A stretch of 31,074 nucleotides of DNA, from the NCBI GenBank assembly GCA_045614925.1, contig JAZLDV010000001.1, positions 1-31,074 of the forward strand. The letters run 5' to 3'. Both the position numbers and the translations under genes were made by a program. Under the pieces are notes generated by a model that was not told the DNA's origin, did not search any database, and was given only the letters and a program-made list of their open reading frames with translations. Source of the stretch: JAZLDV01 sp045614925 (GTDB taxonomy: Bacteria > Bacillota_I > Bacilli_A > Erysipelotrichales > Coprobacillaceae). Of this stretch, positions 7,160 through 17,385 are shown one piece after another (positions within the stretch are counted from its first letter, which is position 1; each line of letters starts with the position of its first letter).

Positions 7160-9253
7160 ATGGCAAGAGATAAAATTAAGGGTATAACCATAGAAATAGC
7201 AGGCGATACATCTAAATTAACAAAAGCAATTGATGAAACAAAAAAATCATTAGTAGATACTCAAAGAGAATTAAATAGTGTCAATAAGCTATTAAAGTTA
7301 GATCCAAAGAATGTTACATTATTACAACAAAAGCAAGAATTATTAACAAAAGCAATACAAGAAACAGAAAAAAGATTAGATGCATTAAAAGAATTACAAA
7401 AGCAATTTGGTGATACTTCTAAATTAACTGATGACCAAAAAGAAAAGTATCGTTTTTTAGAAAGAGAAATTGCACAATGTGAAACACAATTAAAAAACTT
7501 TAATGAAGAACAAGATAGTGTTAATAAAGGACAGCCATTTAAAAATATGTCCAAAGATGTAGAAGATTTGGGCAACAAATCACTTAAAACAGGTGATATT
7601 ATTAAAGCTAAACTTGTAAGTGAAGCAATAATAAGTGGTGTAAAAAGTTTAGCAAGTGCTTTTAAAAGTGCTTTAAATACACTTGATGATTGGTCTAAAA
7701 AAGCAAAAGATTTAGAAGAACAAGAAACAAAAGTAGCTCGAGTAATGAAAAATACTACTAATGCTACTGATAAAGAAATAAATGCTTTAATTAAATTAAC
7801 TTCACAACAAGAAAAACTTGGTGTAGTTAGTCAAGAAACACAATTAGCAGGATTACAAGAGTTAGGAACATATGTATCACAAAAAGAATCATTAGAAAAA
7901 TTGTTGCCTGTAATGAACGACATGATAGCACAGCAATATGGTATTGGTGCATCAATGGAAAGTGCATCAGGTATTGCTACTATGATGGGTAAAGTTTTAG
8001 GTAATGGTCAAGTAGATGCTTTATCACGTTTAGGTTATAAATTTGATGAATCTCAAAAGAAAATACTTAAATATGGTAAAGAGGAAGAAAAAGTTGCCAT
8101 GTTATCTGAAATCATCCAACAATCAGTTGGTGGTATGAATAAAGCATTGGGTGAAACCGATGCAGGACAATTAGAAATTGCAGCATCTTATTTTGAAGAT
8201 ATGCAGAAGAAAGCTGGTAAAGCATTTACAACTATTAAAGCAAAAATAGTTGGTCAATTTCTTCCATCAATAGAAAAAGTTGCAGATGCATTTGAAAGAA
8301 TAATAGATGGTACATTGACAGTAGAAGAAGGCATAAAAACATTTTCAGATGTTATAGTAAATGCTATTCAAACACTTGGTGCAAAATTACCTGAAATATT
8401 AGTAAGTGTAACCGAAACTATTATTCAAATTTTACCAACAATTTTAGATACAATTTTAAAAATAATTTTAGAAGTGGCTAAAGAATTGGGTAAAGCAATG
8501 CCAAATTTGATACCAAGTTTAGTTGAGGGCTTATTAAATTTAGTAGATGTTATTTTAGATAATATTGATTTATTTGTAGATGCTGCTATAGAGCTTATAA
8601 AAGGCATGGCAATTGGCTTAATTCGTGCAATTCCAATTTTACTTGAAAAAGTGCCAACGATAATAGAAAAATTGATACAAACAATACTTTCTAATACACC
8701 AAAAATTTTAAAATCAGGAATTGAGTTAGTTGGTGGATTAGGTAAGGGATTATTAAATGCAGTACCAACTTTACTTAAAAATGTTGGAACAGTAGCAGGA
8801 AATGTTATATCAAAATTTAAAGAGGGATTTTCTACAGCTCTTAATATTGGTAAAAATATTGTCGAAGGTATTTGGAATGGTATTAAATCAGCATCAACTT
8901 GGTTATGGAACAAAATAAAAGGTTGGGTTAGTGATGTTTTAGGTTGGTTTGCTGATTTATTGGGTATTCACTCACCATCAACAGTATTTAGAGATAAAAT
9001 TGGTAAAAATATTGGTTTAGGTGTAGCAGAAGGTATTGATGACACAATAGATACAGTAGAACAAGCAATGCAAGATTTATCAAGTGGGATAGAAGCATCA
9101 GTAAATCCTACAATTAATCCAACTGCAAATTCAAATCCTTTAATTATACAAATTGATAATTTTAATAATACTAGACAACAAGATGTACAGGCATTAGCTG
9201 AAGAACTTGAATTTTATCGTAAAAATAGTGCATTAGCAAAAGGTGGTATGTAA
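7160..9253 (+). CDS. tail tape measure protein
   Basis: Sets tail length and is ejected into the host at infection. The 697-residue protein begins with a long coiled coil (about residues 1-120, with the family-typical 'KLLKLDPKNVTLLQQKQELL'). Residues of about 400-560 form hydrophobic, amphipathic helices, and the C-terminal motif 'GIHSPSTVFRDKIGKNIG' is characteristic. By the common rule of about 0.15 nm per residue the tail would be near 100 nm. No cell-wall hydrolase domain is visible inside it. The usual G/GT chaperone pair is absent upstream. Confidence 0.95.
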   Translation: MARDKIKGITIEIAGDTSKLTKAIDETKKSLVDTQRELNSVNKLLKLDPKNVTLLQQKQELLTKAIQETEKRLDALKELQKQFGDTSKLTDDQKEKYRFLEREIAQCETQLKNFNEEQDSVNKGQPFKNMSKDVEDLGNKSLKTGDIIKAKLVSEAIISGVKSLASAFKSALNTLDDWSKKAKDLEEQETKVARVMKNTTNATDKEINALIKLTSQQEKLGVVSQETQLAGLQELGTYVSQKESLEKLLPVMNDMIAQQYGIGASMESASGIATMMGKVLGNGQVDALSRLGYKFDESQKKILKYGKEEEKVAMLSEIIQQSVGGMNKALGETDAGQLEIAASYFEDMQKKAGKAFTTIKAKIVGQFLPSIEKVADAFERIIDGTLTVEEGIKTFSDVIVNAIQTLGAKLPEILVSVTETIIQILPTILDTILKIILEVAKELGKAMPNLIPSLVEGLLNLVDVILDNIDLFVDAAIELIKGMAIGLIRAIPILLEKVPTIIEKLIQTILSNTPKILKSGIELVGGLGKGLLNAVPTLLKNVGTVAGNVISKFKEGFSTALNIGKNIVEGIWNGIKSASTWLWNKIKGWVSDVLGWFADLLGIHSPSTVFRDKIGKNIGLGVAEGIDDTIDTVEQAMQDLSSGIEASVNPTINPTANSNPLIIQIDNFNNTRQQDVQALAEELEFYRKNSALAKGGM

Positions 9254-9254
9254 A

Positions 9255-9932
9255 ATGAATGAAAATTATAAATGGAAAAATTATACATTTAATTCTAAAG
9301 GTATAATAATTGAAAAAACACCAATTGTTAATAAACCAAAACATTCATATACACAATATACAATACCAGGAAGAAGTGGGTATTTAGCAGTAGATAATAA
9401 AACATTTGATCCTATCTTGCTTTCAATTGAATGTCATTTAGATAATAACAATGTTGATATAAACGAAATAAGAGAATGGTTAGATGGATATGGTGAATTA
9501 CAATTAGATAACGAAAAAAAATACACAGGTTATATATCAAATGCAATACCATTTGAAAAAGTGTTAAATTTTAGAAAATTTGTAATACAATTTACATTAC
9601 AACCATTAGCCAAAGCAATTACACCAACAACAATAAATGCATTAAGTCTTAATACAATTACAGGAGATACATATATTAATGCAAATCCTAAAATAACAAT
9701 AACAGGTACAGGAGATATAACATTTAAGATTAATAACATTGGATTTACGATATATGATGCTGATGGAACTTATGTATTAGATTGTGATGCAAAAGTAATA
9801 ACAAAAAATGGTGTTAATCAATCAGGAAATATGAGTGGTGAATTTCCGTCTATATTGGATGGTACTAATACCTTAACTAAAACAGGTACAATAACAGCTT
9901 TAACAATAGAATACAACAAAACATATATTTAG
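9255..9932 (+). CDS. distal tail protein (Dit, Siphovirus tail family)
   Basis: Hub of the baseplate, linking the tube to the adhesion proteins. The 225-residue protein shows the Dit pattern: 'YKWKNYTFNSKGIIIEK', then 'YTIPGRSGYLAVDN' and 'FRKFVIQFTLQPLAK', followed by a C-terminal beta domain. ATG 9255 is chosen because AAAAGGTGG ends at 9246; GTG 9243 is in frame but lies within that site. It follows the tape measure gene directly, as in most Firmicutes siphophages. Confidence 0.88.
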   Translation: MNENYKWKNYTFNSKGIIIEKTPIVNKPKHSYTQYTIPGRSGYLAVDNKTFDPILLSIECHLDNNNVDINEIREWLDGYGELQLDNEKKYTGYISNAIPFEKVLNFRKFVIQFTLQPLAKAITPTTINALSLNTITGDTYINANPKITITGTGDITFKINNIGFTIYDADGTYVLDCDAKVITKNGVNQSGNMSGEFPSILDGTNTLTKTGTITALTIEYNKTYI

Positions 9933-9941
9933 GAGGTGCTT

Positions 9942-12386
9942 ATGATAATATATCAAAGTAATTCTGAAAGAAAAACTAAAACAGGTACAAGTATATCTTT
10001 AATAAATGACGGATATTCAATTCAAGAATTAAAATTAAGTAAATTAAGTACACAAGAAGGGACACCAAGTCCAGAATATCCACAAGAAGTAAATACGATA
10101 AAAACAAGTATTGATATTATAATTACAAATGGGACAAATACAAATACAACAACAGTACCATTAGGTAATAATGAAATATGTGGAATAGGTGATTATAAAG
10201 ATGAATTAATTGTTGATGAAAATGGTCATTGTTGGTTAAATAAGAAAATAGGTAAGTTAGTTTTAAATGGAACCGAAGATGATTTAAGTTGTCCAACAAA
10301 ATATGATAACAACACAAAAGCAATAATAAGATATAGAGGTACAATAGATTTAGCAGGTAGTGGTACAAGAACAGACTTATTAAGTAATTACTTTATTGCA
10401 AGAAGTGATGTATATGCAGATAATGATAAAATAGGTTTTTATGCTAATACAAATGCTTATCTTAATTTTGCAATACATTATAATACAATTGGTGCAACAA
10501 CAAGTTCAACTACTTCACAAATATTAAATTTAGCAAAAACTTGGTTAGGAACACATAACGTAATAACTTATTATAAATTAGCAACACCACAATTAATAGA
10601 TTTAAATTATGACGTAGATTTAACATTATATGAAAGTGCAAATACAATTTCTAATAGTGAAAATGCTGATATGTCATTGACATATATAGAGCTTATAAAT
10701 CTATCAAGAAATGGACTCGGATATTTAGCAAATGTATTAAATGCAAATATTACTGAAGAAATAAATGGTGAATATTCATTATTATTTGAATATCCAATAA
10801 ATGATATTATGTCAGACCAATTAATAGAGGGAAGAATAGTAAAATGTAAAGTTAGTAATGGAACAGAGCAATGTTTTATAATAAAAAAAATAGAGAAAAC
10901 TTTTAATAAAATAACAGTAAATTGCACTCATCTTTTTTATTTATTATTAGATAATTTGGTTGATGATGTTTATCCACAAAATTTAAGCCCAAAATCATTT
11001 TTAGATTGGGTATTAGCAAGAGCTAATTATGAGTTACCATTTACAACATCAACAAATGTATCAATTTCAAAAACTGCAAGATATGTAAGAAAAAATTTAG
11101 TTGAAGTTATCATGGGTAACATAGATAACTCCATGACTAATTTGTTTGGTATAGAAATTGAAAGAAATAATTGGAATATAGGATTAAAAGCACGTTTGGG
11201 TGCTGATAAAGGGGAAAAATTAATCTATGGCAAAAATATTACAGGAATTAATTTAACAATAGATACAAATGAAATGTACACAAGAATAATGCCTGTAGGG
11301 TTTGATGGTTTAATATTACCTGAAAAATATGTAGATGCTGATAATATTGATGATTATCCATATCCTAAAATTGGTATATTTGAATTTAGTAATATAAAAT
11401 ATGATCCTAATGATCCAAATGCATATCAAACAGAAGAAGCAGTTTATCAAGCATTAAGAGATGCAGTAGAAGAATTATATAATAATGGTGTAAATATTCC
11501 AAGAGTAAATATGAAAATAGACTGGTTGGAGTTAAGTAAAACAGAAGAATATAAAAACTATTCAAGTTTAGAAAGAGTAGCTTTAGGTGATACTATTCAT
11601 GCTGAAATATTTGGATTAGATTATACTACAAGAGTAATAAAAACAGTATATAATCCATTAACTAACATGATAGAGCAATTTGAAATAGGAACATTTCAAC
11701 CATCCTATGCTACACAAATGAATAAGTATCAAATAGAATTAAAAGAAATTCCAGAATCGGTACTTGCTGAAGCTCAAACAAATGCAACAAATTTAATTAC
11801 AAATGCAATGGGTGGATATGTTTATAAAACAACAAGTGATTTATATATTATGGATACTAATGATCCTGATACAGCTCAAAAAGTATGGAGATGGAATATA
11901 AATGGACTTGGGTATTCAAATACAGGAATAAATGGAACATATGAACTTGCCATGACAATGGATGGTTCTATAGTTGCTGATTTCATAACAGTAGGTGCGT
12001 TAAGTACAGAAAGAATTAGTGGGTTTAATGAAGTAGTTATAGGAATAGAAAATCAAATTGATAATGTTTCTAAAAATATAGATGAAAACGGAAATATAAC
12101 CGAAGTAACAACTACAACAGGATTTACATTTAATGCTAGTGGATTACATATTGGTGGTGATGGGTTTGAAGCACAACATACATCAACAGGAACTTACTAT
12201 AAAGATGGTGATTCAATTACAGGACAATATACTAAAGATGGTTCAAAGCAAAAAGATTTAGAGTTGTTTGGTACATATAGTTATGGAAAAGAAAATATAA
12301 ATGATACACCAATGTTTGTAGCACAATTATATACAAATGAAAATAATGAAGTGGGATTTGGTCATTTCTACAATGGAGGTGATTGA
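9942..12386 (+). CDS. tail endopeptidase-like protein (Tal) with extra N-terminal domain
   Basis: Tail-tip protein that closes the tube. The 814-residue protein has an unusual N-terminal part (about residues 1-235), then the conserved prophage-tail endopeptidase region starting near 'LSRNGLGYLANVLNANITEE' and running to about residue 590. The rest is a beta-rich stretch with a 'SIVADFITVGALSTERI' segment typical of Tal C-terminal parts. The N-terminal blocks 'EICGIGDYKDELIVDENGHC' and 'DLTLYESANTISNSENADM' reappear near the C-terminus of the fibre protein at 15363-17375. ATG 9942 is set by AGGAGG at 9931-9936. No obvious peptidase active site was identified. Confidence 0.85.
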   Translation: MIIYQSNSERKTKTGTSISLINDGYSIQELKLSKLSTQEGTPSPEYPQEVNTIKTSIDIIITNGTNTNTTTVPLGNNEICGIGDYKDELIVDENGHCWLNKKIGKLVLNGTEDDLSCPTKYDNNTKAIIRYRGTIDLAGSGTRTDLLSNYFIARSDVYADNDKIGFYANTNAYLNFAIHYNTIGATTSSTTSQILNLAKTWLGTHNVITYYKLATPQLIDLNYDVDLTLYESANTISNSENADMSLTYIELINLSRNGLGYLANVLNANITEEINGEYSLLFEYPINDIMSDQLIEGRIVKCKVSNGTEQCFIIKKIEKTFNKITVNCTHLFYLLLDNLVDDVYPQNLSPKSFLDWVLARANYELPFTTSTNVSISKTARYVRKNLVEVIMGNIDNSMTNLFGIEIERNNWNIGLKARLGADKGEKLIYGKNITGINLTIDTNEMYTRIMPVGFDGLILPEKYVDADNIDDYPYPKIGIFEFSNIKYDPNDPNAYQTEEAVYQALRDAVEELYNNGVNIPRVNMKIDWLELSKTEEYKNYSSLERVALGDTIHAEIFGLDYTTRVIKTVYNPLTNMIEQFEIGTFQPSYATQMNKYQIELKEIPESVLAEAQTNATNLITNAMGGYVYKTTSDLYIMDTNDPDTAQKVWRWNINGLGYSNTGINGTYELAMTMDGSIVADFITVGALSTERISGFNEVVIGIENQIDNVSKNIDENGNITEVTTTTGFTFNASGLHIGGDGFEAQHTSTGTYYKDGDSITGQYTKDGSKQKDLELFGTYSYGKENINDTPMFVAQLYTNENNEVGFGHFYNGGD

Positions 12387-12388
12387 TA

Positions 12389-13894
12389 ATGGCATTAAGT
12401 AAAACATTAATAGCAAATGGTTCAAGAAATCACCATAAATTTACATTAAATATAACTGAAGATAGAACTGAAGGAAACAATTCGTATTTAAGTTATACAT
12501 TTATTTTATCACCAATTGTTAAAAATTATGATTGGTATGGATGGGGAAATAAAATATCTTATTCAATATCAATAGGCAGTAATACTTATACAGGAACAAT
12601 ACCATCATATAATGGAACATCAACAGTAACATTAAAAAGTGGTAGCAATATAGAAATAGAACATAATAGTGATGGAACTAAAACAATTAATATTTCATTT
12701 AGTGTAAGTGATACAGCAGCACAAAGTTATACACCAGGAAATGCAAGTGCTAGTGATACATTTACATTAACTACATTACATACAGCACCAAGCATAACAG
12801 ATATAGACATAGAAGAAACAAATTCAACTTTAACAACATTAGGCATTGATGATGATGTAGTAGTTCAATTTTTATCACAAAAACAAATTACAATAACTTC
12901 TTCATTTTTTGATGATGCAACATTATCAAGTTGTAGTGTTTATCACAACAACGTATTAATAGGAACTTCATCAAGTAATGTGGTATTAATAGATTTTAGT
13001 AGTTTAGGTGAATTAATTACTATTCAGAGTGGTGGTGGTGAATATGTAGGACTATCAATTGTTGTTACAGATAGTTTGGGTGGTTCTACAACTCAATTAG
13101 CTACTTATGAAATAATAAAATATGCTAAACCTACAATTGAAAATACATCAACAACAATAAAAAGAAAAACAGGTAATGGAACAGTATTAACCGATAATAA
13201 AGTAAATTTAAATTTTGTAGGAACTGCATATAAAGAAAACGACTTAATAGGTAATAACAACACTCCAATAATTAATTATAAAATATGGACAACAACAGAA
13301 CCAAGTTATACATCAGTTAATCCAACAATTAGTGGAAATAATGTAACAATAACAAATTATGAAATAAGTAGTATTGTTTATACTGATGTTTATAATTACA
13401 AAATACAAATAATAGATAGTTTTGGAAATTATGCTGAAAAACAAGATACAATTCCAACAGGTACAAGTTTATGGACAGAATATAAAGATCGTGTAGATTT
13501 TTTAAAATTACAAGTTAATGGTCAAGATGTTGTAACTAATATAAGTGGTCTTGAAACTGAATTATATTATGACCAAGCAGGTACTAATTCAACTATATTA
13601 TTATCTGATAGTGCAGCAAATTATACATATATAGAAATTTTTTACTATGCTACTAATTTTTATAAATCAGACAAAATATATTTACCAAATGGAAAAAAAG
13701 CATCATTAAGTGTTAATTCATATTATGCAACAGGCAATGATTTGTATCAATATTTTTATACAAAAATAATAGATATTAGTGGTACTTCAATAACCGTTGA
13801 AAAAAATACTGAATTAAGAATTTTAAATAATAGTGTTAATAATCATACTACTAATAATAATATATATATTACTAGAGTAGTTGGAATAAAATAG
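12389..13894 (+). CDS. siphovirus adhesion or receptor-binding protein (DUF859-like)
   Basis: Probably a tail-tip adhesion protein. The first 130 residues of this 501-residue protein match the pattern of the DUF859 family of siphophages ('DWYGWGNKISYSISIGSN', 'TYTGTIPSYNGTSTVTL', 'YTPGNASASDTFTLTTL'). Further beta-sandwich-like repeats follow, and the C-terminal part (about 380 on) looks like a distinct receptor-facing domain. ATG 12389 is preferred over TTG 12383 because GGAGG at 12375-12379 fits it. It overlaps no other gene and is coupled closely to the Tal stop. Confidence 0.75.
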   Translation: MALSKTLIANGSRNHHKFTLNITEDRTEGNNSYLSYTFILSPIVKNYDWYGWGNKISYSISIGSNTYTGTIPSYNGTSTVTLKSGSNIEIEHNSDGTKTINISFSVSDTAAQSYTPGNASASDTFTLTTLHTAPSITDIDIEETNSTLTTLGIDDDVVVQFLSQKQITITSSFFDDATLSSCSVYHNNVLIGTSSSNVVLIDFSSLGELITIQSGGGEYVGLSIVVTDSLGGSTTQLATYEIIKYAKPTIENTSTTIKRKTGNGTVLTDNKVNLNFVGTAYKENDLIGNNNTPIINYKIWTTTEPSYTSVNPTISGNNVTITNYEISSIVYTDVYNYKIQIIDSFGNYAEKQDTIPTGTSLWTEYKDRVDFLKLQVNGQDVVTNISGLETELYYDQAGTNSTILLSDSAANYTYIEIFYYATNFYKSDKIYLPNGKKASLSVNSYYATGNDLYQYFYTKIIDISGTSITVEKNTELRILNNSVNNHTTNNNIYITRVVGIK

Positions 13895-13907
13895 AAAGGA
13901 ATAAAAT

Positions 13908-14165
13908 ATGAGTGATGATTTGATAAAAGAAAAGTTTGCTAATCACGAAGAGAGAATAGAAAACTTAGAAAAAAATACTAAAATATTAGAAACTATGAAT
14001 TATCGTTTAGGGAAAATGGAAGAAAGTGTCAAAAGTATTAATGAAAAATTGGATGGCACAGTTAAAGAAAAAGGCAAAAAATGGGATAAGTTAATAGATT
14101 ATATATTCTATGCAATATTAGGAATATTACTTGGATATATAGCTATTAAGCTAGGATTAAAGTAG
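13908..14165 (+). CDS. small membrane protein, hemolysin XhlA-like
   Basis: The 85-residue protein has an N-terminal coiled coil ('HEERIENLEKNTKILETMNYR') and one C-terminal membrane segment ('IFYAILGILLGYIAIKLGL'). This is the layout of XhlA-type proteins, which sit in the membrane and work with a holin in host lysis. A holin-like gene follows nine bases later. Unusually, both are placed between tail genes rather than next to the endolysin. Confidence 0.7.
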   Translation: MSDDLIKEKFANHEERIENLEKNTKILETMNYRLGKMEESVKSINEKLDGTVKEKGKKWDKLIDYIFYAILGILLGYIAIKLGLK

Positions 14166-14173
14166 GAGGTAAA

Positions 14174-14383
14174 ATGGAAAAAGCAAAAAAAATAGCAAAA
14201 TATACAGTTAATAGTTTAAATATGATTAATTTTATTTTAGTAGGATTAGGGGAAATATTTAATTGGAATATAGGAATTGCTAGTAAAGTAATTATATTTA
14301 TAGCAGGTGCTATTTCTTATTATTTAGTTGGTGGTAAATTATTTGAAGTAGAAGAAATAGTACCTGATAAAGAAGAAAAATAA
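14174..14383 (+). CDS. putative holin
   Basis: A 69-residue protein with two predicted membrane segments ('MINFILVGLGEIFNW' and 'VIIFIAGAISYYLVGG'), a positively charged N-terminus and a charged C-terminal tail. Size, topology and the XhlA-like neighbour suggest a holin that opens the membrane for the endolysin. The family cannot be named with certainty from sequence alone. The ribosome site is AGGAGG at 14164-14169. Confidence 0.6.
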   Translation: MEKAKKIAKYTVNSLNMINFILVGLGEIFNWNIGIASKVIIFIAGAISYYLVGGKLFEVEEIVPDKEEK

Positions 14384-14403
14384 ATAAAAGGATGTGATAT
14401 GAT

Positions 14404-15363
14404 ATGGAAAATATAAATATACTAGTTAATAAAAAAACAAGAATGACTTTTATTTCTAAAAATGTTATTGGAAATGATGGAGAAAATTTACAAGAAAATT
14501 TAATATTTTCGTTTCAAGATGAATTTGTTGACGGAACAGCTAGACTTGAATTAATTAAATCAGATAAAACAAAATCATATATAATGCTTACAAAGATAGA
14601 TAAAACATATCAATTACCAGTAAAATCAGTTATAACTAAAATTGGTAAATTAGATATGCAATTAGTTATAACTGAAGGAACAAATGATGAAGAAATACCA
14701 ATATTTAAAAGTAACAAATTTTATTTAGTTGTTAATTCAAGTATTAATGCACAAATTGAAGAACCTGAAGATTATCCAGAATGGATCGATGTAGCTAATA
14801 CTAAACTTAATACATTAGATGAAGCAATTACTGAATCTTCTAATTTAGATATAGATATTAATAAAGTAAATAATATTGCAACAATTACATTAACTGATAA
14901 AGAAGGCAACACGAAAGAAGTAGAAATATATGATGGTGAAGATGGTAATAACGGTCAAAATGGTGCTGATGCCAAAATTAATGGTGTAAATACATTAACA
15001 ATTACTGCTGGAGAAAATATTACATTAAATCAAAGTGGAAGTACATTAACAATAAGTTCAACAGGTGGTAGTGGTGGAACAATTGATTATGAAGAATTAG
15101 AAAACTTGCCAAAAATAAACAATGTTGAATTAAAAGGAAATAAAACAACAAGTGATTTAGGTATTAATATTCCAACAGTACCAACAAATGTAAGTGCATT
15201 TACTAATGACGCAGGTTATTTAACACAACACCAAGATATAAGTGGTAAATTAGATACATCAGCAGTTAAAACAAGTTTAAATACAACACAGGGAAACGTA
15301 TATGATGTTACATATATCAATTCAACATTAGGTGATATAGAAACATTATTAGGAGGTATCTAA
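14404..15363 (+). CDS. baseplate or fibre protein, BppU-like N-terminus with collagen-like repeat
   Basis: Likely part of the host-adhesion device. Residues 1-110 of this 319-residue protein form a beta domain like the N-terminal domain of lactococcal baseplate upper proteins ('LIFSFQDEFVDGTARLELI'). 'PEDYPEWIDVANTKL' follows, then a short collagen-like stretch (GEDGNNGQNGADA, about residues 180-192) and a fibre-like tail with 'TSDLGINIPTVPTNVSAFTN', a pattern seen in trimeric tail fibres. Its last base is the first base of the next fibre gene. Confidence 0.7.
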   Translation: MENINILVNKKTRMTFISKNVIGNDGENLQENLIFSFQDEFVDGTARLELIKSDKTKSYIMLTKIDKTYQLPVKSVITKIGKLDMQLVITEGTNDEEIPIFKSNKFYLVVNSSINAQIEEPEDYPEWIDVANTKLNTLDEAITESSNLDIDINKVNNIATITLTDKEGNTKEVEIYDGEDGNNGQNGADAKINGVNTLTITAGENITLNQSGSTLTISSTGGSGGTIDYEELENLPKINNVELKGNKTTSDLGINIPTVPTNVSAFTNDAGYLTQHQDISGKLDTSAVKTSLNTTQGNVYDVTYINSTLGDIETLLGGI

Positions 15364-17375
15364 TGAGTATAGCAAGTGAAATATCTCGTATTCAAAATGC
15401 AAAAGCAAGTTTAAAAACTTCAATAAATGCTAAAACAGACGCACAACACCAAATAAATGATGAAAATATTGATGACTATGCAGGTTTTGTAGATAGCATA
15501 AGTGGTGGTAGTGTAGATACAACAGATTTAAGAACAGTTGTAAATATGACAGGTATAAATACTCCTGTTTCAACACCATACGAAGATTACCCACAAACAC
15601 TTTATGATGGTTATATTAATGTGTTAAAAAATCAAGATACATTATTTAATAATATGACTAAATCAACAAGTACAGGTTCAATTAGTGAAGGTTTAGGATT
15701 GCCAGTATATGAAATGAAAGCAACTAAATTAAGTACACAAAACACAAATGTATTGCCTAGTGAATATCAACAATTAACATATATAGAAAGCACAGGAACA
15801 CAATACATAGATAGTTCATTTGCACCAACAAGTAATAGTAAAGTAGAATTTGATTGGCAAGCAGTATCTTTATCACAAACAGCAAGTCCAACATCAGGAA
15901 TAAGAATATTTGGTATGGGTGCAATTGCTTCACCAAGTGCAAATTCAACAAGATTTGCTATAGGAATAGACAATACATTAACACAAATATATTATGGAGT
16001 AGGTGCAACTAATAACAATTTTACATTGCCAACAGGACAAACATTATATGATAGAATGTTGTCATTTATAGATTTAAAAAATAGTACCTGTGGACAAAAT
16101 GGAACAACATATAATATAAGTAATGTTGATTTTATTAATCCAAATAAATATACAGCTTTTTTATTTGCAAGACGTGGAACGGGTGGTGTAGTAGAAGGAC
16201 AAGGAGATATTAAAGTATTTGATGTTAAATTCTATGAAGATAATGTATTAGTAAAACATTTCATACCAGTTAAAAAAATAAGCAACAATGAAGTTGGAAT
16301 GTTTGAAATATATGAACAAAAGTTTTATGCAAATGATGGAACAGGTGATTTTGTTGCAGGTAGTGTTGTTAGTAGTATAGATTTGCCTAATCCAAAATTT
16401 CCAATACCGATAAATGTTGTTAAAGGCAATACAAATTTATTTGATGATAAAATAGAATTAGGAAGCATTAATCCTGATACAGGTGCATTAGTAACAAATA
16501 ATGCTAGAACAAGAAGTATGAATTATATAAAAGTTGAACCCAATACAACTTATTCTATAACAAGAACAAAAACGGATGGTTTTAGGTGGATTGTTGCTTA
16601 TGACCAAAATAAAAATGGTGTAACAGATGGCAATTATGATAATCATGCTAGTGCCTTAGGAATGTTATTAACTAATAAAGCAACAGGAACATTTAGAACT
16701 TCACCAACAACACAATACATAAAATGGTATGATACAAGTTCAACTGATTTATCAGAAAACGTAATGATAAATGAAGGAAGTGTACCTTTTGCTTATGGAG
16801 AAAGTTGGATTTATATAACAATAACAGATGGAGTAAATACAAAAAAAACACCAATTTTTTTAAACAATAATGAGATATGTGGAATTGGGACATATAAAGA
16901 TGAATTAGTAATTGATAAAGTAGGACATTGTTATTTGAATAAAAAAATAGGTAAAATAACATTTAATGGTACTGAAAGTTGGAATTTTACAAATAATGGC
17001 AATGCTTGGTATATATCAAGTTGGGCAAGTAATAATAATGCAAAAGTACCAGCAAGCAATGATGATTTATCAAATAGTTTGTCTAATTATTTTATAAATA
17101 TAGCAAAAAATGATGTAGCAACAGAAACAAATGGAATTGGTATTGCAACAAATGGCGAAATAGATATAAAACACGAAGATTATTTAACAAGTTCAAGTGA
17201 TTTTACAACATGGTTATCATCACATAATACAATACTTTATTACATTTTAGAAACACCAACAACAATAGACTTAAATCAAACAATAGATTTAACATTATAT
17301 GAAGGTGCAAATACAATAACAAATAGTGAAAATGCTGATATGGAAATAAAATATATAAAAGATACATACGAATAG
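15363..17375 (+). CDS. tail fibre or receptor-binding protein with LamG-like domain
   Basis: A 670-residue modular fibre. The N-terminus ('RIQNAKASLKTSINAK' to about residue 110) resembles fibre-attachment segments. 'LPSEYQQLTYIESTGTQYID' (from about residue 132) opens a concanavalin/LamG-like carbohydrate-binding domain to about residue 335. The C-terminal 170 residues share blocks with the Tal N-terminal domain ('NNEICGIGTYKDELVIDK', 'DLTLYEGANTITNSENADM'). The LamG-like domain interrupts the part corresponding to Tal 'KLSTQ...PQEV', so it looks inserted. The endolysin gene follows. Confidence 0.75.
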   Translation: MSIASEISRIQNAKASLKTSINAKTDAQHQINDENIDDYAGFVDSISGGSVDTTDLRTVVNMTGINTPVSTPYEDYPQTLYDGYINVLKNQDTLFNNMTKSTSTGSISEGLGLPVYEMKATKLSTQNTNVLPSEYQQLTYIESTGTQYIDSSFAPTSNSKVEFDWQAVSLSQTASPTSGIRIFGMGAIASPSANSTRFAIGIDNTLTQIYYGVGATNNNFTLPTGQTLYDRMLSFIDLKNSTCGQNGTTYNISNVDFINPNKYTAFLFARRGTGGVVEGQGDIKVFDVKFYEDNVLVKHFIPVKKISNNEVGMFEIYEQKFYANDGTGDFVAGSVVSSIDLPNPKFPIPINVVKGNTNLFDDKIELGSINPDTGALVTNNARTRSMNYIKVEPNTTYSITRTKTDGFRWIVAYDQNKNGVTDGNYDNHASALGMLLTNKATGTFRTSPTTQYIKWYDTSSTDLSENVMINEGSVPFAYGESWIYITITDGVNTKKTPIFLNNNEICGIGTYKDELVIDKVGHCYLNKKIGKITFNGTESWNFTNNGNAWYISSWASNNNAKVPASNDDLSNSLSNYFINIAKNDVATETNGIGIATNGEIDIKHEDYLTSSSDFTTWLSSHNTILYYILETPTTIDLNQTIDLTLYEGANTITNSENADMEIKYIKDTYE

Positions 17376-17385
17376 GAGGTGAAAT

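Noticed and set aside
8425..8913. 162-codon open frame on the - strand within the tape measure gene
   Set aside because: It lies wholly inside a well-supported + strand gene, has no clear ribosome site and shows the composition of an antisense shadow. The other - strand frames in the window were rejected for the same reasons.
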